Part shown: piece by piece, positions 10,699 through 21,292 of the stretch | Position numbering within the stretch: the stretch's first letter is position 1 | How the letters are laid out: each line of letters opens with the position of its first letter | Source: Rhizoctonia solani | Lineage: Eukaryota; Basidiomycota; Agaricomycetes; Cantharellales; Ceratobasidiaceae | DNA length: 64,000 nucleotides | Assembly: GCF_016906535.1 (NCBI RefSeq) | Contig: NC_057370.1 | Span: forward strand, 2,170,001 to 2,234,000 | Direction of reading: 5' to 3' | Program-made: the position numbers and the translations under genes | Notes under the pieces: model-generated | The model's input: the letters and a program-made list of their open reading frames with translations, nothing else | The model's database searches: none | What the model was told of the DNA's origin: nothing

Positions 10699-11878
10699 TG
10701 GTAGCAGTATAAAAACGTTAACAAGATGCAAGAGTGGAGGAGCTTGAGTCTGGAAAAGCGATCTTTCACTGTATTTAAAGTAGAGCGACCATTGGTTGAA
10801 GTAGCCTTTCCAGAGGTCTACCATGCGGTAGCCAGTTGACTCGCTCCTAGCCACGCGCAGCATAATCTGGAGACAAGTTTAGAGAAGCCTAAATGCCGCT
10901 ACACATGCGCATAGAGTGCCAACTGTAAATGAAAAACAGAGTAATTTCATCCTTTCGATTGAGCTCTCATCATCGAAAAGCATGCGCGTCAGTGCTTCGA
11001 AGAGATAAAAATAGACCGTACGACCAGTCATCATGCCCATGTCCGTTATGTGAGCGGGAAATTTCATTAAATATAATTCCTGCCTAGGGGACCATCACTA
11101 AAAATAGGCTACCTAAAGCTTGGCAAAGTTATTGGTCACGCTTGATGAGTTAGGGTCGATGGATTACTCACATATACATGGCACTTAATCATCCATATGT
11201 GCAAATCTACTTCAAGCCCCGAAAGCGGTCCATCGAGGGACTCAAGCCTTTTTAAACCATAACCAAGAGTACCGTACCGGCATTTAGCATACCTTCACAG
11301 TATTGGAATACGAATACACGCAATTGCGAAGGTGGGTGACGATATATGTTATGTGGTCACAGCGCATGAATCGTAAAATCTGAAGTAAGCAGGGAGGCTG
11401 TAAGCATTGCCAACAAAGAACACCCGCTTATAGTTGGTTTCACGAGGTATGGGAGATAAGATAGAATCAAAGCACACTTCTGGGTGCTCACGAAGTACCG
11501 TCGGCAAGCGCTTGCCCGCATGCAAGGTCTTGGCAACCATAAATTCCTAGTCACGGGGTATTGTTATAGCCTAGTGGTTTGCATGTGTGCCCCTCGTCGA
11601 GAAGTCGACAGAAGCCAGCTTGAAGCATGGTGCTTAATAGCGAACATTCGGGTAGATCGACATCCCATACTCAGACTGGGCTTTGATATACTCTTGTTTG
11701 CAAACGTGCAACAGTCGTTTATGCTGTTAATTTACTCATGTTGAGCCTCATCGATTCCAAACAAGGCATAGACCATCAAGCGAATCAGAGTAGGATTTGA
11801 CATCTCTTTGGGGCTACAAATGAGTCATAAAATAACCCAAACAAAGAGTCACTTACAATCGTGGTTGGAATTGGTACA
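10699..11878. other. Intergenic region with no supported gene
   Basis: About 1.2 kb between the second M43 protease and the GatC-like gene. A minus-strand frame at 11349-11540 (HPEVCFDSILSPIPRETNYK) reads like protein but has no partner exons or family I recognise. The rest shows no coding pattern. It must hold the promoter of the protease (10700 side). Confidence 0.4.
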
Positions 11879-12460
11879 TCACCTCCCCTTAGCGCCCCTA
11901 GCCACTCGAGCCGCCGTCTCAACCATATACTGCCCATCGACGTGCGTTTTGGCATGTTTGAGGAGGTCATCACCGTGCACTTCACTAAGATGATTTGCCG
12001 CGGGTGCATCAAAATCTATGCCTTGTCCCTCAGCCCAGATTCGGCTATCCAAAAGTTCTTGTTGATTGACACCATCCAGTGACGAAGTATCAACCAATTT
12101 AACAGCCTCAACGAGCCGCAGCAGCTCCTGTAGCTCCAACTTCATGGTATTTTTATCCGACGACGTGGAACCGGGTGCATTCAGGGCAGATAATCGGTGT
12201 AGGCGTGCGAATGTCTCATCAGAAAGCTCGGGCGCGGGGTAAGTAGAGAGTAATTCTCCAACAGACCATGTAGCTTGCAAAGGAACGGGTAGATCGTCAA
12301 CGCTTGTACCGCTACTCGCTTTGTGGCGACGTGATATTCCTGTGCAAAACTGGCGAGCAGTGGCACGTAATGTGCTTGAGCTCCGAAGAACCATTAGATG
12401 CGATTGTAGCGGGCGAGTGGGCTTGACAAGGAGCCGGTGGCTGTGTATATTATGTAACAT
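11879..12460 (-). CDS. Mitochondrial GatC-like subunit of Glu-tRNA(Gln) amidotransferase
   Basis: One exon, 193 codons. The first about 45 residues are rich in Arg, Ser and His with no acidic residue (HSHRLLVKPTRPLQSHLMV), as in a mitochondrial targeting peptide. Translation may start at 12460 or at the internal ATG at 12394 (MVLRSSST). The core LSDETFARLHRLSALNAP, then LELQELLRLVEAVKLVDTS, and the end HGDDLLKHAKTHVDGQY match the fungal GatC family. GatC bridges GatA and GatB in the GatCAB complex, which converts Glu-tRNA(Gln) to Gln-tRNA(Gln) in mitochondria. Its start codon is only 27 bases from the divergent start at 12488 if the longer form is used. Confidence 0.8.
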   Translation of the reverse strand: MLHNIHSHRLLVKPTRPLQSHLMVLRSSSTLRATARQFCTGISRRHKASSGTSVDDLPVPLQATWSVGELLSTYPAPELSDETFARLHRLSALNAPGSTSSDKNTMKLELQELLRLVEAVKLVDTSSLDGVNQQELLDSRIWAEGQGIDFDAPAANHLSEVHGDDLLKHAKTHVDGQYMVETAARVARGAKGR

Positions 12461-12487
12461 CTGTCATCAAGGTGTTTGTCACCAAGT

Positions 12488-14131
12488 ATGTTTGCCTTCT
12501 GCCACGCGAAGAGACTGCCACCGGCGCCTGCTCAACTCCAACCCTCTTCATCAGCATCTCAACGAAATATACAGCCATCATGGGTAAATGGTATGATGAA
12601 ACACTATTCCGAAATAAAATGGCTAATTGGAGAGCAGGTCGCCCGCCTACTATGATGACTTGCTCCACATGAAGTTTCGGTCTTTAACGTGAGGGCACTG
12701 TGCACTGCGCACCATCAAAGCTAACTGAGAGAGTCCAGATACAATTCCGTGGATAAATTACGCAAATTAAAAGTCGAAGATGACCTCGTGGATTCTCACC
12801 CGGAGTTCAGGATAACACATGAGCAATTCATTCAGGTGCGTATGGTTGACACTGGCCTGTGCGTCGCTAAACCTGTTTAAATGAACCACAGGCACTGGAT
12901 GTCACAGACCCCTTTACACAACAGATCATTGAGATACTGGTAAAGGTACGTCTCGGGGAATAACCAAGTCCGATCATTGTCCATGTTTACGCCTATACTT
13001 TCTTGGTAGGAAATAGCCACCCGCCGCCACACTAGAACGAACCGCGCCAATACACGGTCAACGGCTACATGCTCTGCCCGAACGGCCAATGCACTGTTTA
13101 ATCTTTGGGAATCATGTCGGGGGGCACCACCTTCTCATTTGCCAAGAAGAAGCGAATTCGTATTTGGCTCGCATGTGTGGGATGGTGATAGTGAAACAGA
13201 GGATGTGGGCATGGACGAACTTACTCCAGAGCCGGAACCGCTTATAGTTGGCGGTCAAGCCCCGGTTACACTGGGATCCCGTATCGGCAGCAGCCTGCGC
13301 GATGCTGGATCTTCCTCGTCATCAACCTGGTCATCATGGAGACCATTAGATGTGGTCTTCTCCCCTCCCAATCGACCATTAGAAATACCTTCTCCGCCGC
13401 CCCCTCCTGCGCCTTCAACCCGCCCACATAGTAGTCTGTTGTCTCTTGTGTCAGCTCGTAATCCTGTCACCAGGCCATCATCAATACGCCGCCCAGCTTC
13501 TGCAAACAGCGTTACCTACTTCCGCCCGCGCCATCGCACTGCAGACTTTGAGGCCCAAACACAGCGCTTGCGTGATCGCGCCAGAACCAGAGACTTATTA
13601 GGTTACGCTAGTGGATCAAATACTACCAATGGAAATAACTCTTCAATGACGAACCAGGTGCCTCCTGAAAGCTTTGCTCGGCGCGAAGGCGGTCCCAGAA
13701 GTGACGGTGGGCCATTAGAAACGCAGTCTTCAGCTTTATCTCCAGAGCTCCCACCAGCCCCAATGCCTGCACATGCTCATCCCCATTCGAGTGGCCCTTC
13801 GCACAATACTCTACGACGTGTGACGAGTGAATTGTCATCATTAGATAGGTCAATGGAAGCACATCGGCGAGAACTTACGGCTGCACGCGAGGACTTTGCT
13901 GCTCGTTTCAGGCGCGGGGTATCGACATTTACACCGATCTATCGTCGTTCAGAGTCCCCGATCTCAATGACTGGACCATCGTCATCGAGCGCGGGTGCGA
14001 GTGTGATACATCCTCAGCCAAGAGAATCTCTACGCGCTGCGTTGTGGGGGACCGGCCCGGGAGACGAGGAGGGTCTCCCGACGCCGCGGTCCCTCACACC
14101 CGAATCGGGCGAGCGGGGACCCACTGCATAA
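12488..14131 (+). CDS. Unknown Ser/Pro-rich protein, five exons
   Basis: I do not recognise this protein. A full model follows from the splice signals: exons 12488-12583, 12633-12688, 12739-12835, 12892-12945, 13010-14131, totalling 474 residues with every phase matching (MFAFCHAKRLPP...SPAYYDDLLHMKFRS...VDKLRKLKVEDDLVD). The first about 130 residues look folded and helical (RITHEQFIQALDVTDPFTQQ, IIEILVKEIATRRH). The remainder is low-complexity Ser/Pro/Arg with poly-Pro (SPPPPPAP), and a helical stretch SLDRSMEAHRRELTAAREDF near residue 400. The composition suggests a regulatory or scaffold protein, but that is inference only. It shares a very short divergent promoter with the GatC-like gene. 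Confidence 0.7.
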
Positions 14132-14608
14132 ACGAAGATCCAGTGTATCCCCGGCTTGAAAAGGAAGGTTAAATAACCTTCTCTTATCGAGTAGCGAATC
14201 GAAGCCAAATGAGTTAGGGGGTCGAGCAAACCCATTGCAAGTCCGCCGGGAGACTCGGAGAGTTTCGATCTGAGGGGGGATATGAAAGGATTGGCAACAA
14301 TTGACAATTTTCATTCCCTAACGAATCTTGCATTCTTTAACCTATTCTTTGATTGTGTTTATGCGTTTTGCGATGTCTCCATTTGCATTGACTTGACATT
14401 ACATTGACTAAAATATTGAAACTTGCATTGATCCAATCTGTACACCGTGTGTGGTCCGTGCGAATTCTTGATCATATCACCGATATTTCATTGGGTTGGA
14501 AATTGGCAAATCTGGTCCCACTTTCGACCACCGCGCTTGTTAGTGACAGGACCCAAGAGTGAGTTTGGGTAGATGATTGGTATAGGGGAAGAACGGGGCG
14601 CCCTAACT
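14132..14608. other. Spacer, 3' end of the unknown gene and promoter of NDUFA13
   Basis: About 480 bases, AT-rich in the middle (repeated attgac/cattga words around 14380-14430). No gene is visible. Confidence 0.4.
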
Positions 14609-16225
14609 ATGACGTTTATCATACAGTGCCCGTAACATACAGACAGTGCGTCTATTTCAGTGCCTGGGCATAATAGAAAATACTCAACTCACTATCAAAT
14701 TCCTGCCTCTGCCTCTTTTATCGCATTGCTCTGGCTATCGTCTCTGGCCGTTGACACCGACAATTGAATTGACATCTCGTTGTCTCGGGCGGTTGTACGC
14801 AATCTTGTTGGTCGCATCGCTGGGACCCAATCTCAATCCATATCCCCATCTTCCAATCCAATCTTGCCCATTCCGCATCTACGGATCACACTTGTTCGAA
14901 TTATGCCTTGACTGGATGTGTTCCATGGGCTTCTCTCTCCTTCACGTTGGAATGGGAATACCTCCTATCATATGTATGCTTTATGCACACGTTTGTAAAG
15001 GGATATGCCCCCGCCCGGCGGGTTCGAGGCAATCAAGTACAAACGTTCGCTGCCTTTCCGTGGTCCAAGCGGTGCGGTCTTATTGGGAGGCATTGCGGCC
15101 GTATGTGCATATGGGTTCTACAAGGTTGGGAAGGGAAACTTGGAGCGAAGGTGAGTGAGACAGTATGGCGATGTTCTCAAGGATGGCGCTTCTATTTCGT
15201 TACCCACCACTCCATGCTTCTCCCGTGGATAGTTTTGGGACGCTCTAGGCGACTCTGGGCTCTAGTGCTGCGCTTTAAGATGCCGGGGTCATACGAACCC
15301 GAGCTTAGTGTAATTCTTACAAGTTATACTCGGGACGGCGGCCGTCGGCTGTCGGCCCCCGATTCCCGGGTCTTAGATACTTTGTCCAACGATACTGCGC
15401 GTACGAAAGAAGAAACAGGAGAAGTATGTAGGGGCCAACGCTTATCTGCGAGGTCCGATTTTGAAAAGCAGGCGCTGGATCGGCGCTCTTTTGTTTGGCC
15501 CCATGATTGAGTCATTTTGTTGCCTGGGGTGATGACTGGTTCACAAGAGACTGATTCGTTTATTTGGTAGGGAGTTGAAACGGGAGAATACGTGGGCACG
15601 AATTTATTTGGTACCGTTATTGTTGGCCGAAGGGGATCGTGATGCGTATCGCCGCGAACAAGCATCGCTTGCACGCGAGCGAGAGATTATGAAAGATGTC
15701 AAAGGCTGGGAGGTGAGTTTACTGTTTAACTTGTTATGAAAGAGTGTCGGGGGGCGGGGTCACGTGGACTGTTGGTCGAAGATGTGGATGTGCGAGCCCG
15801 GGGTACGCTTGCGTTGTATACCTCCTGTGGCGTATATAGCGGGGAGATCGGGCTCTATCTATGACGCAGCTGGGGGATGGCCAGGTCCGATTGGCCGAGT
15901 GAAGACTAGGCTGGACATTGAAAGTCGTTTGTCGGCTGTCCGCCGGGTATCCGTGTCGCACCATGAGCGGTACTAGCGCCTGGGTGGATCATGGGATTAT
16001 GGGTGAGGCTGGAGCTGGAAGTGCAATCGACTGCATATTGAGCGCTCGAAAAGATGGAGACCGAGATCTGTAGATCACTGGGGCCTGGTCTACATTTGGT
16101 GGGAAGGCGGGAGGGGTACCGGGGGCTCGACAATTTTGCTCATTGTTCGTCTGATTTGGCAGGTTGGGAAGAGTGTGTACCATAACACCAAGTACAAGCC
16201 GCAGGAAACAGTCGTGGTCATCTGA
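14609..16225 (+). CDS. NADH dehydrogenase 1 alpha subcomplex subunit 13 (GRIM-19 family)
   Basis: Exons 15005-15150, 15571-15712 and 16163-16225 are secure. They read MPPPGGFEAIKYKRSLPFRG, then a transmembrane helix (SGAVLLGGIAAVCAYGFYKV), GKGNLERR, ELKRENTWARIYLVPLLLAE, DRDAYRREQASLAREREIMK, DVKGWE and the end VGKSVYHNTKYKP, the classic NDUFA13 fold with one N-terminal membrane helix. The protein is a supernumerary subunit of respiratory complex I in the mitochondrial inner membrane. The family usually has QDMPP here. A 17-nt first exon at 14609-14625 (ATG...ATACA|GT) joined to acceptor aaag at 15000 gives exactly Q-D-M-P-P in frame, so I place the start there with moderate confidence. The introns are about 375, 420 and 450 nt, far longer than the about 55 nt usual here. 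Confidence 0.88.
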
Positions 16226-16705
16226 TGAAGCCGGGATGCCGGCCGGGGACCTCTAGGAGCAGGCAATGTACATAGATCTGCAAAGCAAACTCATGTACAT
16301 CATAACCGGCTCTGGCGAATGAGTGATCAAAAGGCCGACGGTAAGTACCGGTAGTGAGTTTCAGTAATTTGGGAGGGTGATAGGGGGCTGAGGCGGGTCT
16401 ACCAAATAGACACCTACTTTGGTAAATAGCCCCTAGGGCGGGATTAGGCTGCTGAGGACGAAAAACGCGGCACCTCCACGTGACTCATCCAGGATTCTGG
16501 GAATGCCCGGGCTATTGGAACATCCGAGGCGACGAGTTAGGGGCTATGCCGGTGTGTGAGCAACTGTGGCCCTGCGCTGTGTCGAGCAATACTTAAGCGC
16601 ATGTCCTGCATCCGCTCGACGCTCGACATACGTTCCCCCTTTGCTTCCGCACCTATTTTGCCTCCGCATTTGCGAGAACCTGCTGCCGTCTTCAGACGCA
16701 TCCGT
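16226..16705. promoter_or_regulatory. Upstream region of the two-HMG-box gene
   Basis: No gene seen. At 16457-16483 a block reads gacgaaaaacgcggcacct, followed at once by a CACGTG E-box. Nearly the same words in the same order occur upstream of the acetyltransferase at 21292. A promoter role is inferred from position only. Confidence 0.35.
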
Positions 16706-18695
16706 ATGGACTCTCTGCCATCATCCTCCACTTGGCCGACTTCGTCCGACGACGGCCCATCGCTTGCCGCTCGTGCATTCGCCAATTTTGACTGGTCATC
16801 GCCCACTGCGATGCTTGAGTCGGATATTCATACTTTTGCCACACCAACCACCCCAGAGAACATGATCTTCCCTATTGACGACATGCTCGATCAGCCACCT
16901 CAGGGCCCAGCCCAGGCTCAGTATCCTCGCACGGGCACCCTCGACAGCTGGGACGAGGCGCTCTCAGCCTATACCCACGTTGACCAACTAACTTTCGACG
17001 AGCCAGACCTAGACAATCAGGGCGGAAGCTTTTGCCTTTCAGACCCCAATTCGTTTAGTGGCACCCCTTCGTCTTGGGATGTCGGATCGGGCATTAGCAT
17101 TGAGCCCCCCTTGACTCCGGATAGCCCCCCTTACCATGGGGATTCGTTTGGTGTCTCACCAGGACAGTTAGCTCCCTTCTCTCCCTCGAACCCCCTCGTC
17201 TCCTCTTTCCCAGGCGAGCACATCTTTACTGTAGGCCAGCCCTCCCCAATCCGCACCCGGCCCACTGGCCGAGTCCCAATTCGGCGCACCAATACCCACA
17301 CGCATTCGCACTCGTTCTCGTCCCAGCTCCGGGGATCGACGATCCATTCGCCACAGCCGAGGCCGACCTTGCATATGCGCGCCATGTCACACTCTGCGGC
17401 TATGCATTCTCGTCCCACTAACCTAACAATGAGTCCCCGAACTCTGCGGAACAGTACTCTTGATGCGGCCTTGGCCCAGCCCGATAGCCAACTCCACTTC
17501 CACCATGTCATCGCCACCCCCTTTTCCTCCTCCGCTCCATCCGACCCGGCGCCTATTGCCGGCAACTTGCGGAGGTCCCTCACCCCCGGCGACGAGAAGA
17601 CTCTGAGCGCTGGAGAAGACGATGCTTCATCGAACCGGAAGGCCTCCCCCGAGCAATCTGCTGATTTAGGTATGTATTTTCTATTTCGGGACCGTAGCGC
17701 CCGCGGTCCAACTTGATGTGATCGCTCATTTATCTCCTTACTCCTATTATTCCAGTCCCACCCACTCGATCCCGGCTGAACCCGCCGAAACAGGCCCCTT
17801 CTACCTGGCAAATTTTCTTTACCGAATACCTCCAGAACTACAAGGCGACGAACCCCGAGCGTAAGCTCAACGTTTCGCAAGCTGCCAAAGATGGTGGTGC
17901 TGCATACAAGGCACTTAGTCCTCAGCAAAAGGAGGTATGTCCGTCTATGAAACGGAAGCATTTCATTTTATTGAACCCTCATTCGTTGTAGATCTACAAG
18001 CGCAAGGCTCGTCTTGCCAAGCAAGAGTACGACCGTGAACTCGCCGCATGGCAGCGGATGCTCACACCCGAGGATATTCGCGTGGAGAATGCCTTCCGAT
18101 CCGCTCAACGCAAGGCGGGCAAGTCGCGCCGCTCGAACCTGAAGGATCCTAATGCACCGAAGAAGCCTCTCAGCGCATATTTCATGTTCCTTCAGTGGAT
18201 CCGAGCCGACCCTGCCCGTATTCAAGATGTCTTTGGGGACGAGACCGAGACCACCCGTCAAAGTGTTCTGGCCGCCTCCAAGTGGCGTGAGCTTAGCGAT
18301 GCAGAGAAGAAGGTGGGTATTGATATTAATTCTACTTGTGGATATATTGGGCTAATCTAGCCCCCTTTCAGCCCTTCCTTGCCCAGGCCGAGCGTGAGAA
18401 GCTCGAATACGAAGCCGCTCGCAAGGTCTATGAGGAACGAACTTCCGGTATCTCCAAGTCGAACCCCTACACTGGTGGATTCATGCATATGACCGGCACC
18501 ACCGTTACTAGCAACAGTTGGGGAACTTCCGCCGACGCCGAGGTGGGCGGTCGCCGAGGATCCTCATCCAGTGGTAAACTCCCAGGCGGCGCATCATTCG
18601 GCGCGATCATGTTTAGCCCTACTTCCACTTACGATGAGGAGGCCGTAGCCGATGGTGACATGGAAGACATGTTGAACACAATTCACTGGAAGTGA
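16706..18695 (+). CDS. Two-HMG-box nuclear protein (layout like Coprinopsis exp1)
   Basis: Four exons, 16706-17669, 17756-17934, 17992-18312, 18372-18695, give 595 residues. The start is taken at MDSLPSSSTWPT; in-frame upstream ATG 16601 is possible. The first about 320 residues are disordered, Ser/Pro/Thr and His rich. HMG box A follows (PPKQAPSTWQIFFTEYLQNY ... YKALSPQQKEIYKRKA), then a linker and HMG box B (PNAPKKPLSAYFMFLQWIRA ... KWRELSDAEKKPFLAQAERE), then a short acidic tail. HMG boxes bend DNA in chromatin and transcription. A two-box protein of this type, exp1, controls cap expansion in Coprinopsis; orthology is my inference from layout and is not proven. All three introns are 57-86 nt. 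Confidence 0.85.
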
Positions 18696-19348
18696 ATGAC
18701 CTATGGAATAAATCCCTCACCAGATACTACTTTTTTTATCATGTCCTGTCCTCTCTTGGATATATCTACGTTGCGCTAGAGCGAGGTCTCGGCTTCCTGG
18801 AGTAGCAACGTCTCGTTCTTCTCTTACCACTATCGGACTCATTCGTTTGCCTGTACTTCGTTTCTTTAACCCTTTTCGTATCTTTTGTTTATGATGCCCC
18901 CTTACGACCTGTGATGACCTCTGACCTATTCGTCTCCCGTTCTGCTATTGCATACACGACCTTCCTTACTTCTGTTTCCTATCACCCCCATGGCAGGGTA
19001 TGCTATGTATTGTATACCCACCGATCCGTACCCACTGTATCAACCAACGTCGATCCTACCAGTCTGAATTCCTGCTTTTGCTTGGTGGAGTGGTATAATT
19101 ATATGTATATGTATATAAATCACTCCAAGTGTGTAGTCAATCGTTTATTTGCCGGATTCTGGAAATTTCCGTGGGTGTTCCGATATCTATATGCCTACGA
19201 CAAGTCTTCTCCCAATCTATCAACTAAAATCGTACCACGATAGAGACTAAGAGGAAGGAAAGTGATCAAAAGACGCCCTCGATAAGCCAATACAGTGGGC
19301 TGTCAGGCGCCTCACATCGATTACTATTACCCCTACTTTCACGTTTGA
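18696..19348. other. Convergent 3' region, no gene seen
   Basis: About 650 bases between the stops of the HMG-box gene and of the acetyltransferase. Pyrimidine-rich at first, then AT-rich (tatatgtatatgtatataaat near 19100), as in untranslated 3' ends. A 110-codon open frame at 18911 has no family features. Confidence 0.45.
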
Positions 19349-21292
19349 TCAGCGAAGTTCGATCGGTACGCCGGTATCGGCGCTTTTCGCCCTAGGGGCT
19401 CGCCAAACCATACGCTGATGGGGCGCACCATCCTCGTCAAACTCTGCGATCACAAGTCGAAATTTGGAGCGGCGAATGCGTGTATCCGAGACAGGGTTGA
19501 ATCAGTCAAGTCGACAGATATCGATTCACAGAATCCGAACCCAGATGCAAGCAAATAGTCCATTACCGGGAGCAGGTCCGAACCGAAGGGACGAGGGAGC
19601 GAGGAGAACAGCACTCAGCGCACAATGCACATCCCGAGTAGGCAGGATTGAAAAATAAGATTTTGGCACAGCGAGATCGGGTGTGTATGCGTCCAGGAGG
19701 GAAGTATCAGACCATGTCCACGTCCCAACGATGCGATTTCCCAATGTCGAGAAGGATGCCCCCGGACACCACCGGCACCGGTGTAAACGTCCCATAGGTC
19801 CAAAGCGATTTATTAAACGAGGGAATCGGTCGGAGTGACACATAAGGTTATGTCGAGGATGTTCGGGACGAGTACGCGTGAACGGATGGTTGCGGCAAGT
19901 GCGAACCAAGCAGAGTCGGGATTTGTATTACGGCGTTTGATTAAAGTGGAACCATGTGGTACCAATAGACCAAGAGTAAGTTCAGCCGGGAGCGAAGTGA
20001 CCGAAGGTTGAAGATATATCGTAAGATGCGTCGGCCGCATAGCGCAAATAGTGCAAATGGAATTCACAACATATATGAATCGAGGTCATTTGAGATGAGA
20101 TGTGAGATTATTTAGTCAAGATCGGAGTCTGGTTATCGAACTCAAGCACAGGATAACGTACCAGGACCTTCCGCGACGTAACCTTCACTGTATAATAGAT
20201 GATATAGGGGCAATGGCGGTAAAAGGTAAGATGGGGAAAGAGTATACGAAAAGTACGATCAAACGCTGTGTCAGGAAGAGACGTTGGAGGGTCCCCACGT
20301 GAGGGATGCCAATGCCGACTTACCGGCTGTAGAACGCCTTTGCATAGATCTGCGAGTGGAGCGAGATCTCCGCCGGACGGTTTGCTAACTTCGATTGGAC
20401 AATCACCCATCTAAGACATCGATGAGAGGGTATGTTAAGACACATGGGGGCAGGAGTTTGACGATGAGGATCAGGCACGAGGGACGAGGGAGCGGGTTAC
20501 GGACGCCAATGGGACGAGATTAATGGGGTGCGTGATGGAACGGGGGGCGAGACGATCCGGACAGAAGTTAGGGGTACTATGTGAAGGACAAGGGAACACG
20601 GAAAATCTGGGACGGCAAAAGTGCTCAAGGCTGCTTGTTACTCACGAGTGCGCATTCTGTGTATCCATTTCCAGATATCATCAGCATTTGTCAAAACCCA
20701 TCACGTTTAACCTTGATGTGCCAAGTGAGCTCTGTTGTGGGTGACAAAAAGGGGGACACAACCCAAGGACACATCCCACAACGAATATCAACAGAAACAG
20801 AAGGGTATACCCACGTACTCTGACAAGATCCTCTCCAAAATGTAGACCCCGATATTCCTTCAATATACAGAGTCGGCCGAGCTTATACTCTAGGGGTTTC
20901 TCGATCATACGCAACGTCCCCATAGACTGGTGGTCCGGCACCGACCGCAGTAAGAAGTGAACTGCGCGGCCCGGTTTATCGTATCTGTTTCGCATAGCCC
21001 AATTGAGGGGTAGTTGCACTCAGTAAGTCTCGTTTCTTCGATACATTAGGCTGGACTACGTCCACGACTTACTCATCGATTTCCGTCTCCAGTGGGAATT
21101 TTTGCTCGCGATGAAAGACTATATTATGGCATATGCCGATTTTCATTGATAACGTGTACCCAAGTGATTAGATCGCGGGCGAGCAGCGCCTTACAAGAGC
21201 ATACCTTCTATACGGATATCGATGCATTGCTGCACTTGCCCGCCGTCTGCGGCCACGATGATCTCTGCATTTGGTCTTTCACGCTTCGCCAT
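19349..21292 (-). CDS. GNAT-family N-acetyltransferase
   Basis: Exons in order: 21205-21292 (ATG at 21292, MAKRERPNAEIIVAAD), 21073-21118 (VFHREQKFPLETEIDE), 20819-20985 (the acetyl-CoA binding core, ending KLGRLCILKEYRGLHFGEDL), 20712-20731 (20 nt), 20324-20410 (HSQIYAKAFYSR) and 19349-19443 (EFDEDGAPHQRMVWR to the stop). These are the family motifs in order: R-I-E-VF..EQ.FP...EIDE, LGRL.V...YRG.G.G, H.Q..A..FY, and F.EDGAPH. One short stretch that normally follows FY..(F/L)GY is not placed between 20323 and 19444, an interval of 880 nt, so the C-terminal model is incomplete. The substrate is unknown; the family acetylates small amines or protein N-termini. Confidence 0.75.
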
